Source of the DNA: Corynebacterium deserti GIMN1.010
GTDB lineage: Bacteria > Actinomycetota > Actinomycetes > Mycobacteriales > Mycobacteriaceae
Length of the DNA stretch: 64,000 bases
Assembly: GCF_001277995.1 (NCBI RefSeq)
Contig: NZ_CP009220.1
Location: forward strand, 1,612,001 to 1,676,000
Direction: 5' to 3'
In this document: piece by piece, positions 1 through 10,562 of the stretch
How positions within the stretch are numbered: position 1 is the first letter of the stretch
How the letters are laid out: every line of letters begins with the position of its first letter
The notes under the pieces: generated by a model
Seen by the model: only the letters and a program-made list of their open reading frames with translations
Database searches by the model: none
What the model was told of the DNA's origin: nothing
Translations under genes and position numbers: made by a program

Positions 1-853
1 TTGGGCTTACGGCGTCTGCTGCTGGGGTAATAGCCACCAGGCCTGCGATCGTTCCGGTCATGGCACCGAAGAAGGTGGCCTTTCCGTTGAAGAATCGCTC
101 CACCAGGAAGGCACCCATCATGCCACCACCAGCTGCAAGTAGCGAGGTTACAACAACGTAGCTTGCCAAGAAGTTGGCGCCGCCGGCGGTTCCGCCGTTG
201 AAGCCAAACCAACCTGCGATGATCATTCCGGAACCGATGAGGATCAACGGCAAGTTGTGAGGACGAACGCTCATCGTGTGGCGTCGACCCAAGACCATCG
301 CCAGAGCCAGTCCGGATGCACCTGCGTTCATATGAACTGCGGTGCCACCAGCGAAGTCGTGGAAGTCAACAATGTTCTTCATCCAACCACCGACGTAACC
401 GGAGTCTGGATCAGAGATGGCGAAGACCCAGTGTGCCAGCGGTGCGTAGACGAAGGTGAACCACAGGACTGCGAACACCAACCATGCACCAAAGCGCATG
501 CGGCCTGCGGCACCTGAGGACATCAGTGCGAGGGAGATTGCTGCGAATAAGACGTAGAAACCTGCCCACATCATTCCGCCTGCGCCGTCATCTTCCATCA
601 CGTTTCGGAATCCGAAGTACTCGACGGGGTTTCCGATGATGCCCCATCCCCCAACGGAGTTTCCGAGTACGAGCCCGTGTCCGTAGAGAACGTAGACGAG
701 ACCAATAATTCCAAGTGAGCCCATGACCATCATGAACGTGTTGAGTACATGTTGCGCTCCAAGCATGCCACCGTAAAGGAGGGACAGGCCGGGGAACATG
801 AGGCTAACCAATGCAAATGCTGCGAGAATCCAGGCGAGATCTGAGGGGTCCAT
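1..853 (-). CDS. amtA: Ammonium transporter, Amt family (3' end outside window)
   Basis: Integral membrane ammonium channel of the Amt/Mep/Rh family; about 284 codons are visible and the frame runs off the window edge. Translated from ATG at 853 it starts MDPSDLAWILAAFALVSL, with many hydrophobic segments and the family signature block DFAGGTAVHMNAGASG near residues 160-175. A GAAAGG ribosome site sits about 8 bases before the ATG. Two AmtR-type boxes lie 43-97 bases upstream, fitting nitrogen-starvation control. In C. glutamicum the monocistronic-type amtA is followed by ocd and soxA; those would lie outside this window. The choice of amtA over amtB rests on the ppc/secG neighbourhood and absence of glnK in view. 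Confidence 0.88.
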   Translation of the reverse strand, partial: MDPSDLAWILAAFALVSLMFPGLSLLYGGMLGAQHVLNTFMMVMGSLGIIGLVYVLYGHGLVLGNSVGGWGIIGNPVEYFGFRNVMEDDGAGGMMWAGFYVLFAAISLALMSSGAAGRMRFGAWLVFAVLWFTFVYAPLAHWVFAISDPDSGYVGGWMKNIVDFHDFAGGTAVHMNAGASGLALAMVLGRRHTMSVRPHNLPLILIGSGMIIAGWFGFNGGTAGGANFLASYVVVTSLLAAGGGMMGAFLVERFFNGKATFFGAMTGTIAGLVAITPAADAVSP

Positions 854-895
854 GTTAAAGGCCTTTCAGCTAAGTAATGCTGTCAAGCGGAGTAT

Positions 896-916
896 TTTCT
901 ATTCCGCTATAGATAA
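896..916 (-). promoter_or_regulatory. AmtR-type operator, proximal to amtA
   Basis: The sequence contains CTAT (899-902), six bases, then ATAG (909-912), with flanking T-rich and A-rich sides. This matches the C. glutamicum AmtR consensus CTAT-N6-ATAG as I know it. It lies 43 bases upstream of the amtA start. AmtR is the TetR-type repressor of nitrogen genes released under nitrogen limitation. Confidence 0.75.
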
Positions 917-930
917 CCTAACCCAATTTC

Positions 931-950
931 TACCTATCAGTCTATAGAAT
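931..950 (-). promoter_or_regulatory. AmtR-type operator, distal to amtA
   Basis: A second CTAT (934-937)-N6-ATAG (944-947) box, with its centre 35 bases from the first. Paired boxes at one promoter suggest cooperative AmtR binding, an inference from spacing only. Confidence 0.7.
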
Positions 951-1126
951 TACGTTTTTATAGCGCAGATCACAAAAGGATGTCCCCGACGGGGGTTGAG
1001 CTAGCCTTTGAAAACCCCGATTAACACCACGAAATGGCCGCGACGTGGAGTTTGACGCCGAGATTTACGGCATTTCGTCGAGAGCTCGTGAATCCAGGAC
1101 ACTGAGACATGGACGCCCGTCGCGAG

Positions 1127-1370
1127 TAGCACCACATCTACCCCTATATATGGTGCCAGGTGGTGTCTACGGGCAGTTGAAAATTTTTCGACCCCATTTC
1201 CATAACACACCACAAGACATATAACTGTAGATGTGGTGCTACGGTCGCGTGGCGTCACAATTTCCATCAATGTGGCAGAAAAAGTGCCCCTCTAGATCGC
1301 CGTTTAAGCGCCTTACATCGCCCGATCCTTAGCAATACTCATACGGAGAATTCGATCCCTTAAAACGCAA
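1127..1370 (+). repeat. Intergenic repeat element, copy A
   Basis: Noncoding element of about 245 bp filling most of the 605-base gap between amtA and secG. It opens with an inverted repeat, GTAGCACCACATCTAC (1126-1141) and its exact complement at 1227-1242, extended imperfectly to 1112-1117/1251-1256. A second, nested pair is GTGGTGT (about 1161-1167)/ACACCAC (about 1207-1213). A 38-base block at 1273-1310 follows, then a weaker conserved stretch to about 1370. The whole layout matches copy B (39115-39374) read on the minus strand. Frames homologous to the only ORF of copy B are broken by stop codons here, so the element is unlikely to encode protein. The rest of the gap holds the AmtR boxes and the secG terminator. 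Confidence 0.75.
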
Positions 1371-1393
1371 CTCCGCAAAGAACTGGCAGAACA

Positions 1394-1433
1394 AAAAGGG
1401 CGACTCCCCCGCATACTGGGGAGTCGCCCTTTT
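1394..1433 (-). terminator. Rho-independent terminator of secG
   Basis: A perfect 16-bp stem (1394-1409 with 1418-1433) and an 8-base loop, ending in a T-run on the minus strand. It lies 26 bases after the secG stop, closing the gap-pgk-tpi-ppc-secG cluster. The mirrored T-run makes it potentially bidirectional. Confidence 0.9.
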
Positions 1434-1458
1434 AGAGCTCGTAAAAAGCTAGCGACGT

Positions 1459-1692
1459 TTAGGAGTACGCCTGGATGAGGTTGAGTGCAATCACGCACAC
1501 AATCCAGATGACGGCGACCAAGATGGTGACGCGGTCCAGGTTCTTTTCAACAACAGTGGAGCCCGAAAGATTGGACTGCACACCGCCACCGAAGAGGCTG
1601 GAGAGTCCGCCACCCTTACCTCTGTGCAGCAGGACGAAAACCGTCATGAGCAGGCTGGCGACGACGAGAATGATTTGAAGCGTCAATGCCAT
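1459..1692 (-). CDS. secG: Preprotein translocase subunit SecG
   Basis: Small membrane subunit of the SecYEG protein-export channel; 77 residues from ATG at 1692. Two predicted transmembrane helices (about 4-23 and 54-73) flank a cytoplasmic loop rich in Gly, with RGKGGGLSSLFGGG at 24-37, which is the family signature. I prefer this start to the longer in-frame one at 1722, because the extra ten residues are charged and precede helix 1, and an AGGAAC element precedes 1692. It is the last gene of the glycolytic cluster, 118 bases after ppc, and is followed by a strong terminator. Confidence 0.93.
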   Translation of the reverse strand: MALTLQIILVVASLLMTVFVLLHRGKGGGLSSLFGGGVQSNLSGSTVVEKNLDRVTILVAVIWIVCVIALNLIQAYS

Positions 1693-1810
1693 ATGGAGAA
1701 TGTTCCTTTGCCGAATGTACACCGCGGCTCGCAGACACGAACCGGGTATCGAATAACTTTAGATAGTATACACGAGCGCTAGCGCTCGTGCTGGTTGTCT
1801 AATGCAGTAC

Positions 1811-4570
1811 CTAACCGGAGTTACGCAAGGCGGTGGACAGACCATTCATGGTGAGCTGAATGTTTCGGGAGATTCCATCGCTGTCGTCGCCGCTGCGGAA
1901 GCGTCGCATCATTTCGACCTGGATGACATTGAGCGGCAACAAGTAGGGGTATCGACGCTGCACGGAACGCGCGAGCAAAGGGTTGTCATCGAGCAGATCG
2001 CTCGAGCCTGTAATTTTGCAGAACATCTTCTTTGTGAGGAAATATTCCTCGAAAATGTCGGTATAGATGCGCTCGGCCACCTCTTGGTCTGGGATGAGAT
2101 CCGCATAGAGCTTGGCTAGTCGCAGCTCGGCCTTGGACATGACCTGAGCCATGTTGTCCAAAACAGAGGTGAAAAATGGCCAAGATTCGTTGAGGGTTTG
2201 CAGCTCAGCGATGCGTGCCTCCGCCTCTTCCCCACTGCCAATCCATTCTTCCAGCGCAGAGCCCACTCCAAACCAGCCTGGCAACATGACACGGGACTGT
2301 GACCAGCTGAGTACCCAAGGGATTGCGCGGAGATCGTCAACCGAGGAGGTCTGCTTCCGCGATGATGGGCGCGAGCCGATGTTAAGCGATCCGATTTCTC
2401 GCAGCGGAGTCGACTGGGTGAAGTAGCTGATGAATCCTGGATCCTCGTGCACCAAGGAGGAGTACTTTTTCAAGCTAAGCTCGGAGATTTCACGCATGAT
2501 GGTGTACGCGCGCTCAGGATCAGCCAAATCAGAGACATCCAGCAAGGTTGCTTCCAACGTGGCAGAGACCAGCGCCTCCAGGTTTCGACGAGCCGTCTCG
2601 GGGTTACCGTACTTAGCGGAGATAATTTCGCCCTGTTCAGTAATGCGCACAGATCCGAGCACGGCCCCCTTGGGCTGTGCGAGGATCGCATCGTAGGATG
2701 GCCCGCCACCGCGGCCGACGGTTCCGCCGCGGCCGTGGAACAGGCGCAGCTTGACCCCGGCTGCGCGGCAGAGCTCAACGAGGTGCAGCTCCGCGTCGTA
2801 AAGCGCCCAGTTAGCAGCGAAGTAGCCACCGTCCTTGTTGGAGTCGGAGTAGCCCAGCATTACTTCCTGGGTCATGCCACGCTGCTCAAGGTAGTTGCGA
2901 TAGAGGTCGATTCCCCACAGTTCTTCGAGAATGCCGGAGCCTGCCTGTAGGTCCTCGATAGTTTCAAACAGCGGGATGACGTCGACCGTGCCGGTTGGGG
3001 AATCGCCGTTAGCGGCGATAAGGCCGAATTCTTTGAGCAAAACCATGGGCTCGAGGACGTCGGTGACCGATGAAGCCATGGAGATGATGCAATGTGGCAC
3101 CATGCGAGGGCCGAATTTTTGGACTGCTTCCGAGGCTTTGCGGAAGATGCCAAGCTCGCGGTCGGTGGGCTCGCTGTAGCCCTCGGCGCCATGTGGGATC
3201 AGCGGGCGCGGGCTGCGCAATTCTGCAAGAAGCAGCTCGAGCTTTTCTTCTTCGCTCATGTCGCGGTAGTTGTCAGTGACCACGGCGCGCTGGAAGAGCT
3301 CAGTGAGAACATCTTCGTAGCTCTCAGAGTTTTGGCGCAGGTCAAGGGAATAAAGATTAAAGCCAAAACTTTCGACGGCGGAAATCAGCTTTGCCAGGCG
3401 GTCATCGGCGATGAGGTCATCATTGGAGGCACGAAGGGACTGATCGACGGTTACCAGGTCTGCCAAGAACTCCTCTGGTGAGGTGTAGGGTTCGAACTGG
3501 CGGAACCACACGCCTTCGACAGCATCCTCGCCGATCAGGTGCGCGGTGGTCGCAAGGATGCGCCCGCGAACGCCGTGAACGGCGCGTCGATAAGGCTCAT
3601 CGACGCGGCTGGGCACGTCGTTGTTGCCGGCATCAGCAAGCTTGCTGAGTTCCTGGGTCACCGCGTTCATGCGGTCAGAGAGGCTGAGCTCGTGCTCCAG
3701 GGAGTGAAGCTGACGAGTGTAGTACTTGAGCACCGTTTGAGCCGCGCGGTGGGTGGAGTACTCCACGGTGTCGGCGGTGACATATGGGTTGCCATCGTGG
3801 TCACCACCGATCCAAGATCCCGGCTTGATAACTGCCTTATTGGGGATGTCCTCGCCAAAACGCTGGCGCAGTTCCAGGTTGACATCGCGGTTGATCTTGG
3901 GAATCTCCTCCAACAAGCTGAGCTTGTAGTAACGCAGCCCCACCTCAATCTCGTCCTCAATACGCGGACGCGCGACGCGAATCAACGCGGTTTGCCACAA
4001 AATGGTGATGCGGCGACGAATGCTGCGCTCGATTTCATCCAGTTTTGCCTGCGTACGTGCCGTTTCCGTCGACGTCTGAATGAGGTGACGCTCACGCATG
4101 TGGGTGGTGATCCACTTCTGCGCATCAAACACTGTGCGACGACGGGTTTCGGTGGGGTGTGCGGTAAGAACAGGCGCCACCTGGGCATTGTTCATGAATT
4201 CGGTGACGGCCTGTGCATCTGTGTTGGCGTCGTTTAACTTTAGCCACGTAGCGTCCAGAGTGGAATCGGGCGGGGTCTCCCCTGCGTCGAGTGCCTTTTC
4301 GCGGGTTTGCTCATCGTGGAGGTCTTCGGCCAAGTTGGCGAGCAATGCGAAGTGGGTGAAGGCTCGGGCAATTGGGGTTGCCTCAGCTGGGCTAATACCA
4401 TCGAACACCGTCACTAAGCTGTCCATGTCGGCGTTGCCCTTGGCGATCTCAAAAGAGATCTGGCGTGCCTTCTCCACAAGCTCATAGACCTCGCGGCCTT
4501 CTTGCTCTGCAATAACCTCACCGAGGATGCGACCCAAAAAGCGGATATCATCGCGCAAAAAATCAGTCAT
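1811..4570 (-). CDS. ppc: Phosphoenolpyruvate carboxylase
   Basis: Cytosolic anaplerotic enzyme converting PEP and bicarbonate to oxaloacetate. It has 919 residues from ATG at 4570, the usual length in C. glutamicum. Visible active-site motifs are TAHPTE (136-141, catalytic His138), FHGRGGTVGRGGGP from residue 611, GYSDSNKDGG, and the C-terminal QLTMNGLSTALRNSG. An upstream in-frame ATG at 4594 would add eight residues; I reject it because family members begin MTDFL. The gene follows tpiA with a terminator hairpin between them, so expression likely comes from both readthrough and a nearer promoter. Confidence 0.97.
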   Translation of the reverse strand: MTDFLRDDIRFLGRILGEVIAEQEGREVYELVEKARQISFEIAKGNADMDSLVTVFDGISPAEATPIARAFTHFALLANLAEDLHDEQTREKALDAGETPPDSTLDATWLKLNDANTDAQAVTEFMNNAQVAPVLTAHPTETRRRTVFDAQKWITTHMRERHLIQTSTETARTQAKLDEIERSIRRRITILWQTALIRVARPRIEDEIEVGLRYYKLSLLEEIPKINRDVNLELRQRFGEDIPNKAVIKPGSWIGGDHDGNPYVTADTVEYSTHRAAQTVLKYYTRQLHSLEHELSLSDRMNAVTQELSKLADAGNNDVPSRVDEPYRRAVHGVRGRILATTAHLIGEDAVEGVWFRQFEPYTSPEEFLADLVTVDQSLRASNDDLIADDRLAKLISAVESFGFNLYSLDLRQNSESYEDVLTELFQRAVVTDNYRDMSEEEKLELLLAELRSPRPLIPHGAEGYSEPTDRELGIFRKASEAVQKFGPRMVPHCIISMASSVTDVLEPMVLLKEFGLIAANGDSPTGTVDVIPLFETIEDLQAGSGILEELWGIDLYRNYLEQRGMTQEVMLGYSDSNKDGGYFAANWALYDAELHLVELCRAAGVKLRLFHGRGGTVGRGGGPSYDAILAQPKGAVLGSVRITEQGEIISAKYGNPETARRNLEALVSATLEATLLDVSDLADPERAYTIMREISELSLKKYSSLVHEDPGFISYFTQSTPLREIGSLNIGSRPSSRKQTSSVDDLRAIPWVLSWSQSRVMLPGWFGVGSALEEWIGSGEEAEARIAELQTLNESWPFFTSVLDNMAQVMSKAELRLAKLYADLIPDQEVAERIYTDIFEEYFLTKKMFCKITGSSDLLDDNPLLARSVQRRYPYLLPLNVIQVEMMRRFRSGDDSDGISRNIQLTMNGLSTALRNSG

Positions 4571-4619
4571 AACCTTGTAAACACTCTTTTCCATCGTGGA
4601 GCTACGGGTGCCCTTTGAG

Positions 4620-4656
4620 AAAAATCGCCCAGCAAAACAAATGGTTTGTCTGGGCG
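4620..4656 (-). terminator. Hairpin terminator between tpiA and ppc
   Basis: CGCCCAG (4626-4632) pairs with CTGGGCG (4650-4656), and the inner bases extend the stem. On the minus strand a T-run follows (4620-4624). Located 29 bases after the tpiA stop and 50 bases before the ppc start, it probably attenuates rather than blocks transcription into ppc. Confidence 0.75.
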
Positions 4657-4684
4657 ACGTCCTTTAGGCAGGGAGAAAAATTTG

Positions 4685-5464
4685 CTATGCGACGCTCGCA
4701 GCGTTGGCAACAAGTTTGGCAAATGCCTCGCCATCGAGGGAGGCGCCACCGACGAGTCCGCCGTCAACATCTGGCTGGCCAACAATTTCTGCCACGGTCT
4801 CAGCTTTGACGGAGCCACCGTAGAGAATGCGCAGACCCTCTGCTACCTCATCACCTGCAAGCTCAACGATCAAACCACGGATTGCCTTGCACACCTCCTG
4901 TGCGTCAGCAGCGGAAGCAACCTTGCCGGTACCAATTGCCCACACTGGCTCGTAAGCAATCACGGTATTAGCCAGCTCAGCAGCGTCAAGACCTGCAAGG
5001 GAGTTGCGGGTCTGCTCCACAACATAGTCAACATGGGTTCCGGCTTCGCGGATCTCCAGTGGCTCACCAACACAAACAATTGGGCTAATGCCCTTAGACA
5101 GTGCAGCCTTTGCCTTTGCAGCAACAAGCTCGTCGGTCTCGTTGTGGTACTCGCGACGCTCGGAGTGTCCAACGACAACCCAAGAGCAGTTGAGCTTTGC
5201 CAGCATGGATGCAGACACTTCACCGGTGTAGGCACCGGACTCGTGCGGGGAGACGTCCTGAGCGCCGAAAGTAACGTCCAGCTTGTCGCCCTCGACGAGG
5301 GTCTGGACGGAGCGGATGTCGGTGAATGGAACGGTGACAGCGACGTCGACCTTCTCGAAGTATTCCTTCGGCAGGGCGAACGCGAGCTTTTGGACGGTTC
5401 CGATCGCCTGCTGGTGATCGAGGTTCATCTTCCAGTTACCTGCGATTAGTGGCTTACGTGCCAT
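4685..5464 (-). CDS. tpiA: Triosephosphate isomerase
   Basis: Glycolytic enzyme interconverting dihydroxyacetone phosphate and glyceraldehyde 3-phosphate; 259 residues, a standard TIM barrel. Catalytic residues are visible: Lys12 in AGNWKMN, His100 in VVGHSERR, and Glu172 in [12 protein letters not shown]. The phosphate-binding ILYGGSVK is near residue 213. It lies 53 bases downstream of pgk in the gap-pgk-tpi order. The ATG at 5464 is preceded by AAAGGTGAG on the coding strand. Confidence 0.97.
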   Translation of the reverse strand: MARKPLIAGNWKMNLDHQQAIGTVQKLAFALPKEYFEKVDVAVTVPFTDIRSVQTLVEGDKLDVTFGAQDVSPHESGAYTGEVSASMLAKLNCSWVVVGHSERREYHNETDELVAAKAKAALSKGISPIVCVGEPLEIREAGTHVDYVVEQTRNSLAGLDAAELANTVIAYEPVWAIGTGKVASAADAQEVCKAIRGLIVELAGDEVAEGLRILYGGSVKAETVAEIVGQPDVDGGLVGGASLDGEAFAKLVANAASVA

Positions 5465-5517
5465 GGGTGAAACTCACCTTTCTAAAGTATGTGGCGCTTT
5501 GATGGGGGCAGACTTTT

Positions 5518-6735
5518 TTAGCTTGCGAGGATGGCAACACCTGGGAGCTCTTTGCCCTCCAAGTATTCCAGGGATGCGCCACCACCGGTGGAGATGTGGG
5601 AGAAACCGTCCTCGTTAAGGCCAAGAACGCGAACAGATGCTGCGGAGTCGCCACCACCAACGACGGAGAATGCACCGTTGTTTGCGGTTGCGTCGATGAT
5701 TGCCTGTGCAACACCACGGGTACCGTCTGCGAAAGCTTCGAACTCGAAGACACCCATTGGGCCGTTCCAGAAGATGGTCTTGGCAGATGCAAGAACCTCT
5801 GCGAACTTCTTAACGGACTCTGGTCCGATGTCGAGGGACATCCAGCCTTCGGGGATGGAATCCAGGTCAACGATGTCCTTTTCAGCGTCCTTGTTGAACT
5901 CGGATGCTGCAACGAGGTCTACTGGGAGAACGATCTTGTCACCGAAGCGTGCGAGCAGGTCGGTGCAGGTGTCTTTCATTTCTTCCTGCAGGAGGGACTC
6001 TTGAACGTTGTGGCCCTGAGCTGCGAGGAAGGTGTAGCACATACCGCCACCGATGATGATCTTGTCTGCCTTTGCAGCCAGTGCCTCGATGACACCGATC
6101 TTGTCAGAAACCTTGGATCCGCCCAGTACAACAACGTATGGAGCTTCTGGTGCTTCAGCGATCTTCTCGAGCACGGAGATTTCTGTCTCTACGAGGCCAC
6201 CAGCGTAGTGAGGAAGGCGCTTTGCAATGTCGTAGACAGAGGTCTGTGCGCGGTGTACAACGCCGAAGCCATCGGAAACGAATGCGCCGTTGTCTGCTGC
6301 GAGAGCTGCGAGCTGGTCTGCGAACTCGCCGCGCTCTGCCTCATCCTTGGAGGTTTCGCGTGGGTCGAAGCGAACGTTTTCAAGGAGCAGGATGTCACCC
6401 TCGGTGAGGCCGTTAGCGCGCTCGTGGGCGTCTTCGCCGACGACGTCTGCTGCAAGTGCTACGTACTGGCCGAGCTCGTCAGACAGTGCTTCTGCGACTG
6501 GTGCGAGAGAGTACTTTTCGTTGACTTCACCCTTTGGGCGGCCTAGGTGAGCCATGACGATGACCTTGGCGCCAGCTTCGCTAAGTGCCTTGAGGGTTGG
6601 AAGTGAGGCGATGATTCGGCCCTTATCGGTGATCTCGCGGTCATCGTTGAGTGGCACGTTGAAGTCAGATCGAACGATGACGTGGCGTCCTTCAACGCCT
6701 TCGTCGAGCAAGTCCTTGAGGGTCTTAACAGCCAT
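5518..6735 (-). CDS. pgk: Phosphoglycerate kinase
   Basis: Converts 1,3-bisphosphoglycerate and ADP to 3-phosphoglycerate and ATP. It has 405 residues from ATG at 6735. Substrate motifs RSDFN (22-26) and HLGRPKG (63-69) lie in the N-lobe, and nucleotide-binding GGGDSAASV lies near the C-terminus. An in-frame ATG two codons upstream (6741) exists, but AAGGAG is better spaced for 6735 and relatives begin MAVKTL. It sits between gapA and tpiA, separated from gapA by a strong hairpin. Confidence 0.97.
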   Translation of the reverse strand: MAVKTLKDLLDEGVEGRHVIVRSDFNVPLNDDREITDKGRIIASLPTLKALSEAGAKVIVMAHLGRPKGEVNEKYSLAPVAEALSDELGQYVALAADVVGEDAHERANGLTEGDILLLENVRFDPRETSKDEAERGEFADQLAALAADNGAFVSDGFGVVHRAQTSVYDIAKRLPHYAGGLVETEISVLEKIAEAPEAPYVVVLGGSKVSDKIGVIEALAAKADKIIIGGGMCYTFLAAQGHNVQESLLQEEMKDTCTDLLARFGDKIVLPVDLVAASEFNKDAEKDIVDLDSIPEGWMSLDIGPESVKKFAEVLASAKTIFWNGPMGVFEFEAFADGTRGVAQAIIDATANNGAFSVVGGGDSAASVRVLGLNEDGFSHISTGGGASLEYLEGKELPGVAILAS

Positions 6736-6850
6736 GTCCATACTCCTTGGAGTTTAAAGTGTGTTTTTTCGTGGGTGTTCACGGCAACGGGCAAACGGGC
6801 GCTTCCCCTGCCGTGTTGGCACCGATATTCAATTGTATTGATTGGGACAC

Positions 6851-6890
6851 AAAATAGCCCGGGGTGCACCGAGGCACACCCCGGGCTATT
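6851..6890 (-). terminator. Strong hairpin between gapA and pgk
   Basis: A perfect 14-bp stem (6853-6866 with 6877-6890), GC-rich, with a 10-base loop. On the minus strand it ends in TTTTG. It is 61 bases after the gapA stop. Such a hairpin fits a large excess of gapA message over a longer gapA-pgk-tpi-ppc transcript; that outcome is inferred. Confidence 0.85.
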
Positions 6891-6951
6891 GGGATGACAC
6901 ATCACCTAGCTCCTGCGTTTCAGCAGTGACCAGGTCTTTGACGTGGTCTTA

Positions 6952-8503
<1,552 letters not shown>

Positions 8504-9487
8504 CTACATTTCTTCCATCAAATCCTCTGTTACCGCTGAACTGGTATCTGCAATCCCCAACTCTTCGGCACGTTTGTCTGCCATCGTCAACAGACGTCGG
8601 ATTCGTCCCGCCACAGCGTCTTTGGTCATCTGCGGATCAGCCAACCGACCCAGTTCCTCTAGTGATGCGGCCCTGTGTTGCACACGCAATTGGCCAGCTT
8701 CAGCCAGGTGCTCGGGAACATCGTCACCTAAGATTTTCATTGCCAAATCCACACGCGCAGCTGCCACTACTGCTGCACGCGCTGATCTGCGCAAATTGGC
8801 GTCATCAAAGTTAGCCAGGCGGTTTGCTGGAGTCCGGTTGTCGCGGCTAAGGCGCTTTTCCTCCCACAATAAACGGGACTTTTGTGCACCAATGCGGGTA
8901 AGCAACGCACCAATTGCTTCGGCATCGCGAACAATAGCGCGGTCGTTTCCGCGCGAATCCTTCGTCTTTGCCGTGACACCAATTCGCCTGGCGCAGCCCA
9001 CCAAGGCAAGTGCTGTTTCCTGCCCAGGGCACAACACTTCCAAAGAAGAGGATCGGCCTGGATCGCTGAGGGAACCACCGGCAAGGAAGGCGCCACGCCA
9101 GGCCGCCTCAGCGTCGCTGATTGTTCCAGAGACTACGGAGGGAGCAAGTCCCTTAACCACGTGGCCAGACCGGGTGACAAGACCGGTGCGGCGCGCAATC
9201 TCATCAGCATTGTCAATGATGCGGATAAGATACTTCGGGGTTTTGCGGGTTCCTGTGGGATTGACCGTATTAAGAGCAACGTCGGCGCTGTAGAGCGAGT
9301 GGATAAATTTCTGAAGCCTCTGCCCTACTTCCAAGCTGTCCACGTTTGCCTCGATGACAAGGCGCCCGCCAACAGATTGCATTTCTCCGGCAAAACGCAG
9401 CAGCGCGGAAACTTCAGCTGCTTTCGCGCTTTGTTTAGTCACTGACACAGTGGCCAGTTCTTTCTTGATATCGCTGGTCAGCGACAC
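8504..9487 (-). CDS. whiA: DNA-binding protein WhiA
   Basis: Regulator of cell division and, in Streptomyces, sporulation; 327 residues. The N-terminal half is the degenerate homing-endonuclease-like fold, with [11 protein letters not shown] near residues 132-142 as the LAGLIDADG remnant. The C-terminal part is the WhiA helix-turn-helix domain ending in [17 protein letters not shown]. It follows yvcK and rapZ in the conserved uvrC-rapZ-yvcK-whiA order, with a 34-base gap to yvcK. Catalytic acidic residues of the nuclease ancestor are not evident, as is usual for WhiA. Confidence 0.95.
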   Translation of the reverse strand: MSLTSDIKKELATVSVTKQSAKAAEVSALLRFAGEMQSVGGRLVIEANVDSLEVGQRLQKFIHSLYSADVALNTVNPTGTRKTPKYLIRIIDNADEIARRTGLVTRSGHVVKGLAPSVVSGTISDAEAAWRGAFLAGGSLSDPGRSSSLEVLCPGQETALALVGCARRIGVTAKTKDSRGNDRAIVRDAEAIGALLTRIGAQKSRLLWEEKRLSRDNRTPANRLANFDDANLRRSARAAVVAAARVDLAMKILGDDVPEHLAEAGQLRVQHRAASLEELGRLADPQMTKDAVAGRIRRLLTMADKRAEELGIADTSSAVTEDLMEEM

Positions 9488-9521
9488 AGGTACTCCTTAA
9501 ACCTAATTTGCCTAGCGCCGA

Positions 9522-10547
9522 CTACAGGGAGCGTGCGTGCGCATAACTAGCCAACAACGCTGTGCTGAGTTTTGCGGGACAATGGACACTGGTAAACCGA
9601 CCGCGGGCATCTTCTTCTTGCACATCGTGGAAGGACACTTCTGCACCAAGGGTGCGTGCTGCGCGTTCCACATGGCTGCGCTCTGACGGTGAGGTCAGTG
9701 TGCTGGAGTCAATGATCACTCGATCAACGTTGAGGGTGCGGGCGTGCTGACGCAGAACGTGAATATGGCGTTCAGCAGAGAAACCCGCGGTTTCACCAGG
9801 CTCTGATGTGAGGTTGAGGACTACCGTTTTGATGGCCTTAGTTTGAGAAAGCGCCTCAACAACCTCGGGAATAAGAATATGCGGAATCACTGAGGAGAAC
9901 CAGGATCCAGGGCCAAGTGTCACGAGGTCGGCATTGAGGATCGCATCAATCGCCTCGGGGTTGGGCTGAGGGTCCTCTGGGATTATGCGCACCCGACGCA
10001 CTTGCCCAGGGGTGGATGCGACAGCTACTTGGCCACGAACTTGGCGCATGAGGCGCGGATCGGTGTCTAGACCAGACACTTCTGCTTCGAGATCCAATGG
10101 TTCCGAACAGACGGGGATCACTCGACCGGTGGCACCTGACAGTTCGGCAATTTTATCCAACGCATGTTGGGAGGTGCCCAGCATGTCGGTGAGCGCAACA
10201 ATCATGAGGTTGCCCAAGGCGTGACCAGCAAGTGCTCCGTGTCCACCAAAGCGGTGCTGCAGCAGGTTTTCCCATACTCCACCGGTGTCCGCATCGTCGG
10301 TTAAGGCAGCGAGAGCCATGCGCAGATCTCCTGGAGGGACCTGACCTAGTTCACGACGAATTCGTCCTGAGGATCCGCCGTCATCTGCGACCGTGACAAC
10401 GGCGTTGATCTGATTCGGGCTACACAGCCGCGCAGCTCGAAGTGTTTGAAAGAGTCCATGTCCGCCACCCAGGCTGGTGATCACTTGGGGACGTTCATCA
10501 GGCTCCTTCGCTACATCTTCTTTTGGGGCATCAAAGAAGGTCGTCAA
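9522..10547 (-). CDS. yvcK: Gluconeogenesis factor YvcK/GlmR (CofD-like)
   Basis: Cytosolic UDP-sugar-binding protein of the CofD/YvcK fold, needed in several bacteria for envelope synthesis and growth on gluconeogenic carbon. It has 341 residues. The signature SLGGGHG (25-31) and ADDGGSSGRIRRELG followed by PPGDLRMALAAL are visible. The start is a TTG at 10547, with AAAGGGG about eight bases upstream; no good ATG lies nearby. It is 15 bases downstream of rapZ and was probably co-transcribed with it. Confidence 0.92.
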   Translation of the reverse strand: MTTFFDAPKEDVAKEPDERPQVITSLGGGHGLFQTLRAARLCSPNQINAVVTVADDGGSSGRIRRELGQVPPGDLRMALAALTDDADTGGVWENLLQHRFGGHGALAGHALGNLMIVALTDMLGTSQHALDKIAELSGATGRVIPVCSEPLDLEAEVSGLDTDPRLMRQVRGQVAVASTPGQVRRVRIIPEDPQPNPEAIDAILNADLVTLGPGSWFSSVIPHILIPEVVEALSQTKAIKTVVLNLTSEPGETAGFSAERHIHVLRQHARTLNVDRVIIDSSTLTSPSERSHVERAARTLGAEVSFHDVQEEDARGRFTSVHCPAKLSTALLASYAHARSL

Positions 10548-10562
10548 TGGATCGGCCCCTTT

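Noticed and set aside
912-924. ATAACCTAACC as a DtxR half-site at amtA
   Set aside because: It overlaps the AmtR box edge and has no inverted partner.
1001-1270. 89-codon minus-strand frame in the amtA-secG gap
   Set aside because: It runs through the inverted repeats of copy A, has no ribosome site and no conservation in copy B.
3539-4237. 232-codon frame antisense to ppc
   Set aside because: A shadow of the ppc codon pattern; ppc is complete and certain on the other strand. The same holds for the long antisense frames over carB, pgk, aspS and alaS.
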